Positions 1 through 6,617 of a stretch of DNA of 7,369 bases are shown one piece after another (the stretch's first letter is position 1; every line of letters begins with the position of its first letter). A program made the translations under genes and the position numbers. The DNA is from SVEL01 sp017381055. Lineage in GTDB: Bacteria > Bacillota > Clostridia > Lachnospirales > Lachnospiraceae. The stretch lies in NCBI GenBank assembly GCA_036307185.1, contig JAXJYC010000037.1, positions 1-7,369 of the forward strand, given 5' to 3'. Under the pieces are notes generated by a model. That model saw only the letters and a list, made by a program, of their open reading frames with translations, was not told the DNA's origin and made no database searches.

Positions 1-317
1 ACATTCTTTAAAGATTCCTTAAGTACCTTACTATTAGTCTGCTGTGAAAGCATCTCTAAAGCATCTACGATACCGATACCTGCCTGAAGGATACTCTTAA
101 ACTGCTTACAGAATACACCTAAGTCTCTTACCTTTGTCTTCTTCTTACCAAAACTAATATTAATTTCTTTGCTAAGAACTGATGCTTCTTCAAGCTTTAA
201 CACTGTACCGCCTTCTGCTTTAAGCATCGCCTTAGCTTTGTCTATATTTTCTGCCTCCAGGGTGCCTTTCTTAGGCTTACCTGTCTTGTCTAATATCTTA
301 TACGTAAACTGTGCCAT
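1..317 (-). CDS. pilC: PilC, type IV pilus inner-membrane platform protein (N-terminal part, cut by window edge)
   Basis: PilC is the polytopic inner-membrane protein on which the PilB and PilT motors act to assemble or remove pilins. Only the first 105 residues are visible; the frame is open to the left edge of the window. The start MAQFTYKILDKTGK is typical of type II secretion F / PilC proteins, followed by a cytoplasmic region and then the FCKQFKSILQAGIGIVDALE segment (about residues 69-88), which matches the first T2SSF domain. No membrane helix falls in the visible part, as expected because these come later in the family. The ATG at 315-317 follows a GGGGG-rich Shine-Dalgarno sequence (AAGGGGG, about 323-329). 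It begins 14 bp after the pilT stop, so it is very likely cotranscribed with pilT and pilB. Identity rests on both sequence and operon position; a type II secretion GspF is the alternative, but the adjacent PilT argues for a pilus. Confidence 0.9.
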   Translation of the reverse strand, partial: MAQFTYKILDKTGKPKKGTLEAENIDKAKAMLKAEGGTVLKLEEASVLSKEINISFGKKKTKVRDLGVFCKQFKSILQAGIGIVDALEMLSQQTNSKVLKESLKN

Positions 318-331
318 CAGGTCCCCCTTTC

Positions 332-1396
332 TTAGATTCCATTAGATAATCTACGTGTCATTACCTGTATATCCTGAGCATAGTTAAGTGCTGATTCTGC
401 ACTTATATGTCCACCCATATACAAATCATATAAAGCATCATCCATAGTCTGCATACCAAGCTTCTTGCTTGTCTGCATCATCGAATTGATCTGATATGTC
501 TTATTCTCTCTTATAAGATTCTTAATAGCTACTGTGTTGTGCATTACTTCGAATGCTGCGATTCTTCCCTGCTGTCTGTCCTTTGCAATAAGCTGCTGAG
601 ATACTACACATTCAAGCACCATAGCCAACTGAACTCTAATCTGCTGCTGCTGATGTGGTGGGAATACGTCTATAACTCTGTCGATAGTACTTGCTGCACC
701 AGTTGTATGTAATGTAGAGAATACCAAGTGACCTGTCTCTGCAGCTGTGATAGCTATAGATATAGTCTCAAGATCTCTCATCTCTCCTACGAGGATAACA
801 TCTGGATCCTCACGAAGTGCTGCTCTAAGTGCTGTTGCATAAGAGTTACTATCTGTACCGATTTCTCTCTGGTTTACCATAGCCTTCTTATGCGAGTGAA
901 GATACTCGATAGGATCCTCAAGTGTGATAATATGCTTATCCTTTGTCTCATTTATCTGATCAAGAATAGAAGCAAGTGTAGTAGACTTACCACTACCTGT
1001 AGGTCCTGTTACAAGTACAAGTCCTCTCTGTCTATTGATAAGGTCAACCACCGACTTTGGTATACCTAGGTCACTTGGCTTTGGTATCTCTGTTCCTACA
1101 AGACGGATAGCTGCTGATATAGTACCTCTCTGCTTATATGCATTGACACGGTATCTACCTGCTTTCGCGATAGAGTATGAGAAGTCGATCTCACCCTTTC
1201 TATTAAGCGTATCTGCTTGTGTCTGTGTCAATATCGGTGTGATGATAGCGCTTGTATCCTCTGGAAAAAGTTTAGGATAATTCATATCCATAAGCGCACC
1301 ATTTACTCTCATCTTTGGAGGTACACCTACTGAAATATGTACGTCCGATGCATTATATTCTTTTGCTGCCATTAAAAGCTCGTCAATTGTTATCAT
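332..1396 (-). CDS. pilT: PilT, type IV pilus retraction ATPase
   Basis: PilT is the cytoplasmic hexameric ATPase that powers pilus retraction, used in twitching motility and DNA uptake. The product is 354 residues, normal for the family. Visible motifs in order are: an N-terminal PAS-like region with the SDVHIS segment (17-22), Walker A GPTGSGKST (131-139), Asp box ITLEDPIEYLH (157-167), Walker B DPDVILVGEMRD (197-208) and His box TGHLVFSTLHT (221-231). The AIKNLIRE segment (290-297) corresponds to the C-terminal AIRNLIRE motif diagnostic of PilT and needed for retraction in studied homologues, and it separates this gene from pilB-type ATPases. The ATG at 1394-1396 has a GGGAG Shine-Dalgarno (1404-1408) at 7-nt spacing, in the 14-bp gap after the pilB stop. 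There are no cysteine pairs and no MshEN domain. No promoter of its own is visible; it should be transcribed from the pilB promoter. Confidence 0.96.
   Translation of the reverse strand: MITIDELLMAAKEYNASDVHISVGVPPKMRVNGALMDMNYPKLFPEDTSAIITPILTQTQADTLNRKGEIDFSYSIAKAGRYRVNAYKQRGTISAAIRLVGTEIPKPSDLGIPKSVVDLINRQRGLVLVTGPTGSGKSTTLASILDQINETKDKHIITLEDPIEYLHSHKKAMVNQREIGTDSNSYATALRAALREDPDVILVGEMRDLETISIAITAAETGHLVFSTLHTTGAASTIDRVIDVFPPHQQQQIRVQLAMVLECVVSQQLIAKDRQQGRIAAFEVMHNTVAIKNLIRENKTYQINSMMQTSKKLGMQTMDDALYDLYMGGHISAESALNYAQDIQVMTRRLSNGI
974..1015 (-). repeat. 42-bp exact direct repeat, copy 1 (pilT Walker A codons)
   Basis: This stretch is identical, base for base, to 2110-2151 in pilB. It covers pilT residues 128-141, from L128 through the P-loop to L141. 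Protein similarity is expected here, but all 14 codons also use the same synonymous choices. Both copies are in the same codon phase. Confidence 0.9.
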
Positions 1397-1410
1397 AACT
1401 CTTCTCCCAT

Positions 1411-3120
1411 CTATGATTCATCTGCACTATATGTAACCTTCATAAGCTCAGCCATGGATGTGACACCCTCACATACATACTTAGCTGCTGACATTCTAAG
1501 TGAACTCATTCCATCTTCTTCCGCAGCTGCCTTAATCTTATCTGCAGTAGCTCTCTGGGCTATAAGATTTCTTATCTTCTGATTAATTGTCATAATCTCG
1601 TATATACCGATACGTCCTCTATAACCTAGACTATTACACATCTGGCATCCCACTGGATCGTATACTGTTTGCTCTGCTGTAGCAGGAAGCCCCATAATTC
1701 TCTTCTCATCTGCAGTAGCTGGTCTAGCCTTCTTACAATCACATAATCTTCTAACAAGACGCTGTGCGATAATTCCAACTAATGAATCACCGAGCATATA
1801 TGGCTCGATACCCATATCTATAAGACGTCCAACTGTTGCTGCTGTACTATTTGTATGTAGTGTACTTACAACAAGGTGTCCTGTGATAGACGCTCTAACG
1901 GCAATCTCTGCTGTCTCACTATCTCGAATCTCACCGATCATGATGATATCTGGATCCTGTCGAAGGATTGATCTTAAGGCATTGGCAAATGTCATATCCG
2001 CCTTATTATTAACCTGTACCTGATTAACCCCCTTTACATTAGCCTCTACTGGATCCTCTACTGTGATAACGTTAACTTCTTCTGTACTAAGCTCTGCTAA
2101 CGCTGTATAAAGTGTAGTAGACTTACCACTACCTGTAGGTCCTGTTACAAGGATAATTCCATTAGGATTCTTTAGTATTCCATCAAACTTCTCTAAATCT
2201 TCTGGTCTAAGTCCAAGCTCACTCTTCGCTCTATTGAAGCCCTCCTTAGATGCAAGTCTCATAACGACCTTCTCGCCATATACTGTAGGAAGATTAGATA
2301 CACGGATATCATACTCTTTGTAATCTACATCTATAGTGATACGACCATCCTGTGGCTTTCTCTTCTCTGAAATATCCATACCAGATATAATCTTAATTCT
2401 GGCGATAATCGCTGGGAATAACGCCTTATCATATGTCATAATCTCTCTAAGTACACCATCTATACGGTATCGAACCTTGACATTTGTCTCAAATGGCTCG
2501 ATATGAATATCACTGGCCCTCTGTCTTACAGCCTGCTCGATAACATTTCTAACTAAGATAACGATAGGTGAATTCTCTACATCATCCTTTCTAGAATCTT
2601 CTTCCTCGCTATCTCCGCCCAATGCATTCTCCTGTTCCTTTAAGAACTGTTCTGCGATAGCATCTGCCTGTTGCTTTCCATATGTCCTGTCAAGCAACTC
2701 CTCTATCTGACTCATCATAGCGATATACGGCTCAATCTGTAAACCTGTGATAATAGATATATCATCGATAGTATCGAAATCCTGTGGATCTGCCATAGCT
2801 ACACTAAGTGTCATAACATCCTTATACGCAAATGGTAAAATGTTATACTTTCTACAATCTGCCTCTGTCAACACATGAACAGCTGTCTCATCAAGCTCTA
2901 TCTTTCTTAAATCTATAAATTCTACATCCAAGTGCTTCTGAAGTTCAAGTGTCACATCAAGCTCAGATGCATAACCCATATCTACAATAGTCTGACCGAT
3001 ACGTGTTCCCTTCGGCTTCTTTTTCTGTTCTTCAAGGGCTAATTCTAACTGCTCTGCAGTAATAAGACCTGATTGAACAAGCACGTCACCAATTCTTACT
3101 CTCTGTCTAAATCCCGCCAT
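1411..3120 (-). CDS. pilB: PilB, type IV pilus extension ATPase with MshEN-type (c-di-GMP-binding) N-terminus
   Basis: PilB is the cytoplasmic hexameric ATPase that drives pilin polymerisation through PilC. The product is 569 residues, usual for PilB. The N-terminal domain (about 5-145) opens with two repeats, R9-I-G-D-x-L-V-x-x-G...Q32 and R40-I-G-Q-x-I-V-x-x-G...Q61, which fit the MshEN motif that binds cyclic-di-GMP in MshE and several PilB proteins. An acidic linker (about 163-181) leads to the N2 domain with SDIHIEPF (203-210). The motor holds Walker A GPTGSGKST (327-335), Asp box ITVEDPVE (352-359), Walker B DPDIIMIGEIRD (389-400) and His box TGHLVVSTLHT (413-423). Zinc-site cysteines are C460, C462, C492 and C495; the first pair is spaced CxC rather than the more common CxxC. 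The ATG at 3118-3120 has AGGAG (3129-3133) 8 nt upstream. It is the first gene of the pilB-pilT-pilC operon. A GspE function is less likely given the neighbouring pilT. Confidence 0.95.
   Translation of the reverse strand: MAGFRQRVRIGDVLVQSGLITAEQLELALEEQKKKPKGTRIGQTIVDMGYASELDVTLELQKHLDVEFIDLRKIELDETAVHVLTEADCRKYNILPFAYKDVMTLSVAMADPQDFDTIDDISIITGLQIEPYIAMMSQIEELLDRTYGKQQADAIAEQFLKEQENALGGDSEEEDSRKDDVENSPIVILVRNVIEQAVRQRASDIHIEPFETNVKVRYRIDGVLREIMTYDKALFPAIIARIKIISGMDISEKRKPQDGRITIDVDYKEYDIRVSNLPTVYGEKVVMRLASKEGFNRAKSELGLRPEDLEKFDGILKNPNGIILVTGPTGSGKSTTLYTALAELSTEEVNVITVEDPVEANVKGVNQVQVNNKADMTFANALRSILRQDPDIIMIGEIRDSETAEIAVRASITGHLVVSTLHTNSTAATVGRLIDMGIEPYMLGDSLVGIIAQRLVRRLCDCKKARPATADEKRIMGLPATAEQTVYDPVGCQMCNSLGYRGRIGIYEIMTINQKIRNLIAQRATADKIKAAAEEDGMSSLRMSAAKYVCEGVTSMAELMKVTYSADES
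2110..2151 (-). repeat. 42-bp exact direct repeat, copy 2 (pilB Walker A codons)
   Basis: Identical to 974-1015 in pilT and covers pilB residues 324-337 across the P-loop. The two copies are 1136 bp apart in direct orientation and the same codon phase, so recombination between them would fuse the PilB N-terminus to the PilT C-terminus in frame. Confidence 0.9.
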
Positions 3121-3311
3121 CTTCCTAACTCCTATCTTAAATATAACTTAATATTTTTTATCAACTATATGTATTCTTTCAGTTACTTTTCATTTTAACA
3201 CTTTGTTCACACTTTTTCAATAACAATGAGCTTTTCTCCGTGATAATTTATATTTTTCAGCATTTTATCACATTTCTTTTGTAGCTTTTGTACAAAAAAC
3301 TTAGTCATCTT
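3121..3311. other. Intergenic region between glf and pilB
   Basis: This 191-bp AT-rich gap holds the pilB promoter and ribosome binding site in its left part. The rest has a perfect 12-bp palindrome, TTTTGTACAAAA (3286-3297), and a 7-bp inverted repeat (3240-3246 with 3265-3271, 18-bp spacer), neither followed by a T-tract in the direction of glf. I see no clear glf terminator. A 33-codon open frame (3207-3308, minus) starts 3 nt after the glf stop but lacks a convincing Shine-Dalgarno and overlaps the -35 box of the pilB promoter. Confidence 0.6.
3192..3220 (-). promoter_or_regulatory. Predicted sigma-A promoter of the pilB-pilT-pilC operon
   Basis: Read on the minus strand, a -35 box TTGAAA (3215-3220) is followed by exactly 17 nt and a -10 box TAAAAT (3192-3197). 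TG lies one base before the -10, giving an extended -10. Transcription would start near 3185, leaving a leader of about 65 nt before the pilB ATG. The arrangement matches the mcp promoter in this window. The leader is AT-rich and I see no recognisable riboswitch in it. Confidence 0.7.
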
Positions 3312-4412
3312 TTATTTTTCAAGTTCTTCTTTACTACAATTAAGTGCTACCGCGATAACCGCATCCATGTCGTAATATTTGTATTCCCCTAATCTTCCTC
3401 CAAATATTACCTTATTTTCTTTCTCTGATAACTTCTTATACTCTTCATAGAGTTTACCATTCTTTTCATCATTAACAGGATAGTACGGTTCATCCCCTAA
3501 CTTCCACTCCGAACTATACTCCTTACTTATAACTGTCTTATCTTGACCGCCAAACTCAAACCACTTATGCTCTATTATTCTTGTCCATGGTGTCTCTCTA
3601 TCAGTATAATTAACTGCTGCATTTCCTTGGAAGTTATCTGTATCTAATACCTCTGTTTCAAATCTAACAGATCTGTACTCCAATGTTCCTAATGAATAAC
3701 CAAAATAGGCATCTATAGGACCTGTATATACAATCTTCTTCGCAAGATTATCATATTCTTCTTTTTTCTCAAGATAATCTTCCGACAATCTTACCTCTAT
3801 ACCATCTAACATATTTTCAACAAACTTTGTATATCCTCCCATAGGAATTCCCTGATACAAAGCATTAAAATAATTGTTATCATAAGAGAATCTCACCGGC
3901 AGTCTCTTTATGATAAACGATGGTAAATCTTTACAGTCTCTTCCCCACTGTTTCTCTGTATATCCTTTTATTAACTTTTCATAGATATCTGTACCAACAA
4001 GACTGATTGCTTGTTCCTCAAGATTTTTCGGTTCTTTTATACCAGCTGCCGCAACCTGCTCTTCTATCTTTTTGGCAGCTTCCTTCGGGGTCACAACTCC
4101 CCACATCTTATTAAAGGTGTACATATTAAACGGTAGAGAATATATCTCTCCCTTATAATTTGCAACAGGTGAATTGGTGAAACGATTAAATGTCGCAAAA
4201 CGATTAACATAATCCCACACCTCTTTATCATTTGTATGGAAAATATGAGCCCCGTATTTATGAACATTTATACCCGCTATCTCTTCTGTATAGATATTAC
4301 CTGCTATATGTGGTCTCTTATCTATAACTAGAACAGACTTCCCATTATCTTTTGCTTGACGAGCGAATACAGCTCCGTATAGACCTGCTCCCACTACTAG
4401 ATAATCGTACAT
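3312..4412 (-). CDS. glf: UDP-galactopyranose mutase
   Basis: This cytoplasmic FAD enzyme interconverts UDP-galactopyranose and UDP-galactofuranose, the donor for galactofuranose in capsule, O-antigen-like or other surface glycans. The product is 366 residues, the usual bacterial length. Visible signatures are the Rossmann FAD motif GAGLYG (8-13), D31 at the end of the second strand, the YGAHIFHT segment (53-60) that lies against the flavin, YTEKQWG (151-157), KRLPVRFSYDNNYF (169-182) with conserved arginines near the substrate phosphates, and the C-terminal FGGRLGEYKYYDMD (337-350) FAD-binding signature. The ATG at 4410-4412 is chosen because AAGGAG sits 7 nt upstream and the family starts with (M)YDYLVVGAG. 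The frame is open further upstream to 4505, but that ATG lies inside the mcp terminator. The gene appears to be a single-gene unit with its own promoter; no glycosyltransferases are adjacent. No hairpin-plus-T-tract terminator is evident downstream. Confidence 0.96.
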   Translation of the reverse strand: MYDYLVVGAGLYGAVFARQAKDNGKSVLVIDKRPHIAGNIYTEEIAGINVHKYGAHIFHTNDKEVWDYVNRFATFNRFTNSPVANYKGEIYSLPFNMYTFNKMWGVVTPKEAAKKIEEQVAAAGIKEPKNLEEQAISLVGTDIYEKLIKGYTEKQWGRDCKDLPSFIIKRLPVRFSYDNNYFNALYQGIPMGGYTKFVENMLDGIEVRLSEDYLEKKEEYDNLAKKIVYTGPIDAYFGYSLGTLEYRSVRFETEVLDTDNFQGNAAVNYTDRETPWTRIIEHKWFEFGGQDKTVISKEYSSEWKLGDEPYYPVNDEKNGKLYEEYKKLSEKENKVIFGGRLGEYKYYDMDAVIAVALNCSKEELEK

Positions 4413-4419
4413 CGCAATT

Positions 4420-4425
4420 CTCCTT
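4420..4425 (-). promoter_or_regulatory. Ribosome binding site that fixes the glf start
   Basis: AAGGAG on the minus strand, 7 nt before the ATG at 4410-4412. It decides in favour of this start over an in-frame ATG at 4505, which would add 31 residues unlike the family. Confidence 0.85.
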
Positions 4426-4440
4426 TTACCCTTTTTACCG

Positions 4441-4469
4441 AATATAATAATATCACTATTTTTCAACAA
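4441..4469 (-). promoter_or_regulatory. Possible glf promoter
   Basis: On the minus strand TTGTTG (4464-4469) is separated by 17 nt from TATATT (4441-4446). It lies between the mcp terminator and the glf ribosome binding site, with a predicted start near 4434 and a leader of about 22 nt. The -35 matches consensus at only three of six positions, so the exact boxes are uncertain, but a promoter is expected here because the upstream terminator isolates glf. Confidence 0.45.
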
Positions 4470-4489
4470 AAACACTCTACATTCTGCAC

Positions 4490-4520
4490 AAAAAAACACC
4501 TCCAACTTTGTTGAAGGTGT
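4490..4520 (-). terminator. Rho-independent terminator of the chemoreceptor gene
   Basis: On the minus strand an 11-bp stem (4510-4520 paired with 4496-4506, one G-T wobble) with a 3-nt loop is followed directly by a T-tract (4490-4495). It begins 10 nt after the stop codon at 4531-4533. It should end the mcp transcript and separate it from glf. Confidence 0.9.
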
Positions 4521-4530
4521 CTATTCGTCA

Positions 4531-6564
4531 TTATTCTTCTTCTGTATTAGACCAAATATCGAATTCTGAATCTTCTGAGCCTATAGATAACTCTGGTTCT
4601 TCTCCGGAAGTATCTGGCATAACCTCACTGTCATACTCTACATATGCTTCCTCTGTGTATGTCTCCTCTTCTACTGCTTCTACCACATCAGCAACTTCAT
4701 CTTCTACATTCTCTACATTCTCTGCATCTTCTGTAGCATCAGCTTCTGTTTCTTCTACTTCTGCCACTTCTTCATATGTAGAAGGTACTATATCGTCTAA
4801 GTCATCCTCATCTTCCTCATCATATAAGTCTGAGTCATCTTCGCTATATCCATAGTCAGCATAATCAACTGCTTCTGTTCTAAGCTCGAAGGCTTCTACC
4901 ATGCCCTTAAGAGATTCTGCCTGAGCCGAAAGCTCTTCACTAACTGCTGATGTCTCCTGAGCTGATGCTGAGTTATTCTCAACAACAGATGTAATCTGCT
5001 CGATACCTGTATGTACTTCTCCAAGCATCATAGCCTGTGTCTTTGATGCATCTGCCGAACTCGCTGCCATCATAGCAAACTGTTCCATACTCTCAAGTAC
5101 ATATGCGATAGCTTCCATCGTTCTCTGTGCGATTTCATTACCTGCAGAAATCTCTTCTAATGATTTACTTACAAGTGTTCTAGTCATAACCGCTGACTGA
5201 GCACTATCTGCAGCAAGCTTTCCTACCTGCTGAGCTACTACTGCGAAGCCTCTACCTGCCTCACCTGCTCTAGCCGCCTCGATAGAAGCATTAAGCGAAA
5301 GAAGGTTTGTCTGCGATGCAATCTCTTCAATAGTTGCGATAATCTTTTCAATTTCCTTAGATGTCTCTGTGATACGTCCCATAGCTGCAACGAGTTCATC
5401 CATTTCCTGACGACTCTTAACAGCCTCTTCAGCTGATTCCTTACTGCTACCAGCTGCCTCAACTGCATTATCAGCAGACTCATCTGCGATGTTCGATACA
5501 TTCTCAATAGTTGCTGTAAGCTCTTCTACCGCTCCAGCCTGGTCTGTTGCACCATCTGCAAGAGCCTGTGCACTATGTGATAACTGCTCAGCACCCATAG
5601 TAACCTGTGCCGCCGCCTCATTAATCTGTCGTAATGTAGCATCTAATTCACAATTAAGCTTTCTAACGCTCTTTATGATAAGCTTAAATTCACCAACATA
5701 TGCATCTTCAACCTGTGAATCTACATTGAAGTTACCTGCTGCCATCTCCTTAAGCATATATCCTGCATCCTCGATAACATCTCTCATCTGAACACAAGCT
5801 GCTCTAAAGTCATCAGCCAACGCACCTAGCTCGTCCTCACTTGAGTACTCAATAATTGCGTCAAGTCTACCCTTTCTAAGCTTACGAGCCGCTTTACGAA
5901 TCTCTTCAATAGGTGTAACTATCATCTCAGTGATAACCTTAGAATACTTAAGTGAAATATACACTGTTCCAAGACCTATCACTAATACTATAACTGTTAC
6001 AGCAATTCCCAAAATCATAGTAAACATATAAGCCGACTGAGCCTGTGCTTCTGTCTCTTTACCAATTTCATTTAGCACCTGAGTAACAGTTTCGTTTGTA
6101 TTTGCATAATTTTTCTCAAGATACTCAAAAGCCTCTCTACTATGTCCGGCTCTAGCTTTCGCAACTACCTCGATTTGGGCTATCTTCATATCGTTAATGG
6201 CTACATGAAGTTCCTTTGTAAGCTTCTCATCATTAAAACTTTCCTCTAATTTATGAGCATCATCAAGGATTTTCTCCATAATTTTATCTGCCTCAGTTAT
6301 CTTCTCTGTTACCTTTTCCTTATCTGTAACGGCTGTAGACCATATTACAACCTTGGCAATCTCTTGAATATCCTTCTTAATCTCTAACTGAACCTGCATA
6401 TTTGTAAATGCTTCATCTCTAAAGGACTTTACTCTCAAATTAATAAGAACCATACCAATAAGCGCCACTACACTCATAACAATAACCGCAATAATTATAG
6501 TGTCGTAGGATTTTTTAAGTTTTTCCCCAACCTTTAAATTCTTAAGTTTTTCTTTTAAATTCAT
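4531..6564 (-). CDS. Methyl-accepting chemotaxis protein, transmembrane, with 4-helix-bundle sensor, HAMP and long acidic C-terminal tail
   Basis: This is a membrane chemoreceptor that relays an extracellular signal to CheA/CheW. It has 677 residues: a short basic cytoplasmic start, TM1 (about 22-43), an extracellular helical region (44-178) that looks like a four-helix-bundle MCP sensor, TM2 (about 180-204), HAMP (about 206-258, with the TPIEEI and DELG segments) and a second HAMP-like segment (about 262-312). The signalling hairpin follows (about 315-560). A methylation-type site lies at AGAVEELTAT (343-352, E347/E348), and the tip reads IASQTNLLSLNASIEAARAG (415-434), the conserved CheA/CheW contact. 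Residues 563-677 form a tail with 51 Asp/Glu and no Lys, Arg or His, unusual for the family. I see no NWETF-like CheR tether at the end. The ATG at 6562-6564 has AAGGAG (6572-6577) 7 nt upstream. It is monocistronic by its promoter and terminator. The ligand cannot be inferred. Confidence 0.95.
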   Translation of the reverse strand: MNLKEKLKNLKVGEKLKKSYDTIIIAVIVMSVVALIGMVLINLRVKSFRDEAFTNMQVQLEIKKDIQEIAKVVIWSTAVTDKEKVTEKITEADKIMEKILDDAHKLEESFNDEKLTKELHVAINDMKIAQIEVVAKARAGHSREAFEYLEKNYANTNETVTQVLNEIGKETEAQAQSAYMFTMILGIAVTVIVLVIGLGTVYISLKYSKVITEMIVTPIEEIRKAARKLRKGRLDAIIEYSSEDELGALADDFRAACVQMRDVIEDAGYMLKEMAAGNFNVDSQVEDAYVGEFKLIIKSVRKLNCELDATLRQINEAAAQVTMGAEQLSHSAQALADGATDQAGAVEELTATIENVSNIADESADNAVEAAGSSKESAEEAVKSRQEMDELVAAMGRITETSKEIEKIIATIEEIASQTNLLSLNASIEAARAGEAGRGFAVVAQQVGKLAADSAQSAVMTRTLVSKSLEEISAGNEIAQRTMEAIAYVLESMEQFAMMAASSADASKTQAMMLGEVHTGIEQITSVVENNSASAQETSAVSEELSAQAESLKGMVEAFELRTEAVDYADYGYSEDDSDLYDEEDEDDLDDIVPSTYEEVAEVEETEADATEDAENVENVEDEVADVVEAVEEETYTEEAYVEYDSEVMPDTSGEEPELSIGSEDSEFDIWSNTEEE

Positions 6565-6590
6565 GCACGCTCTCCTTTATTATGCTATTT

Positions 6591-6616
6591 TTCACAATAC
6601 ATATACAACTTGTGAA
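6591..6616. promoter_or_regulatory. Inverted repeat at the mcp transcription start (operator or leader hairpin)
   Basis: A perfect 7-bp inverted repeat, TTCACAA (6591-6597) and TTGTGAA (6610-6616), with a 12-bp spacer. It starts one base downstream of the predicted -10 box and covers the expected transcription start near 6611. It could be a repressor site or a weak hairpin at the 5' end of the mRNA; 7-bp arms can also arise by chance in AT-rich sequence. Confidence 0.4.
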
Positions 6617-6617
6617 C

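Noticed and set aside
728..1280. Two plus-strand open frames opposite pilT (728-1069 and 1035-1280)
   Set aside because: They lie wholly inside a strongly supported conserved gene on the other strand, and their translations show no recognisable family pattern.
3121..3185. Riboswitch (for example a c-di-GMP class) in the pilB leader
   Set aside because: The leader is only about 65 nt, AT-rich, and shows no conserved core or terminator-like alternative fold.
3240..3271. Inverted repeat GTGATAA...TTATCAC as a glf terminator
   Set aside because: The arms are 7 bp and mostly A-T, the loop is 18 nt, and on the minus strand it is followed by GGAGAAAAGC rather than a T-tract.
4413..4505. Longer glf start at 4505
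   Set aside because: The extra 31 residues do not resemble the family, the ATG is inside the mcp terminator hairpin, and a strong ribosome binding site supports the start at 4412.
4531..4545. CheR-binding pentapeptide at the receptor C-terminus
   Set aside because: The final residues, DIWSNTEEE, do not match NWETF-like tethers; a lone Trp near the end is not enough.
4508..4855. Plus-strand open frame of 115 codons, very serine-rich
   Set aside because: It is the antisense of the acidic tail of the chemoreceptor: runs of GAA/GAG/GAT codons read backwards as serine codons. It has no ribosome binding site and also overlaps the mcp terminator.
5238..5791. Open frames inside the chemoreceptor (minus 5238-5507 and plus 5489-5791)
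   Set aside because: Shadows of the conserved signalling domain in other frames; no start signals or recognisable motifs.
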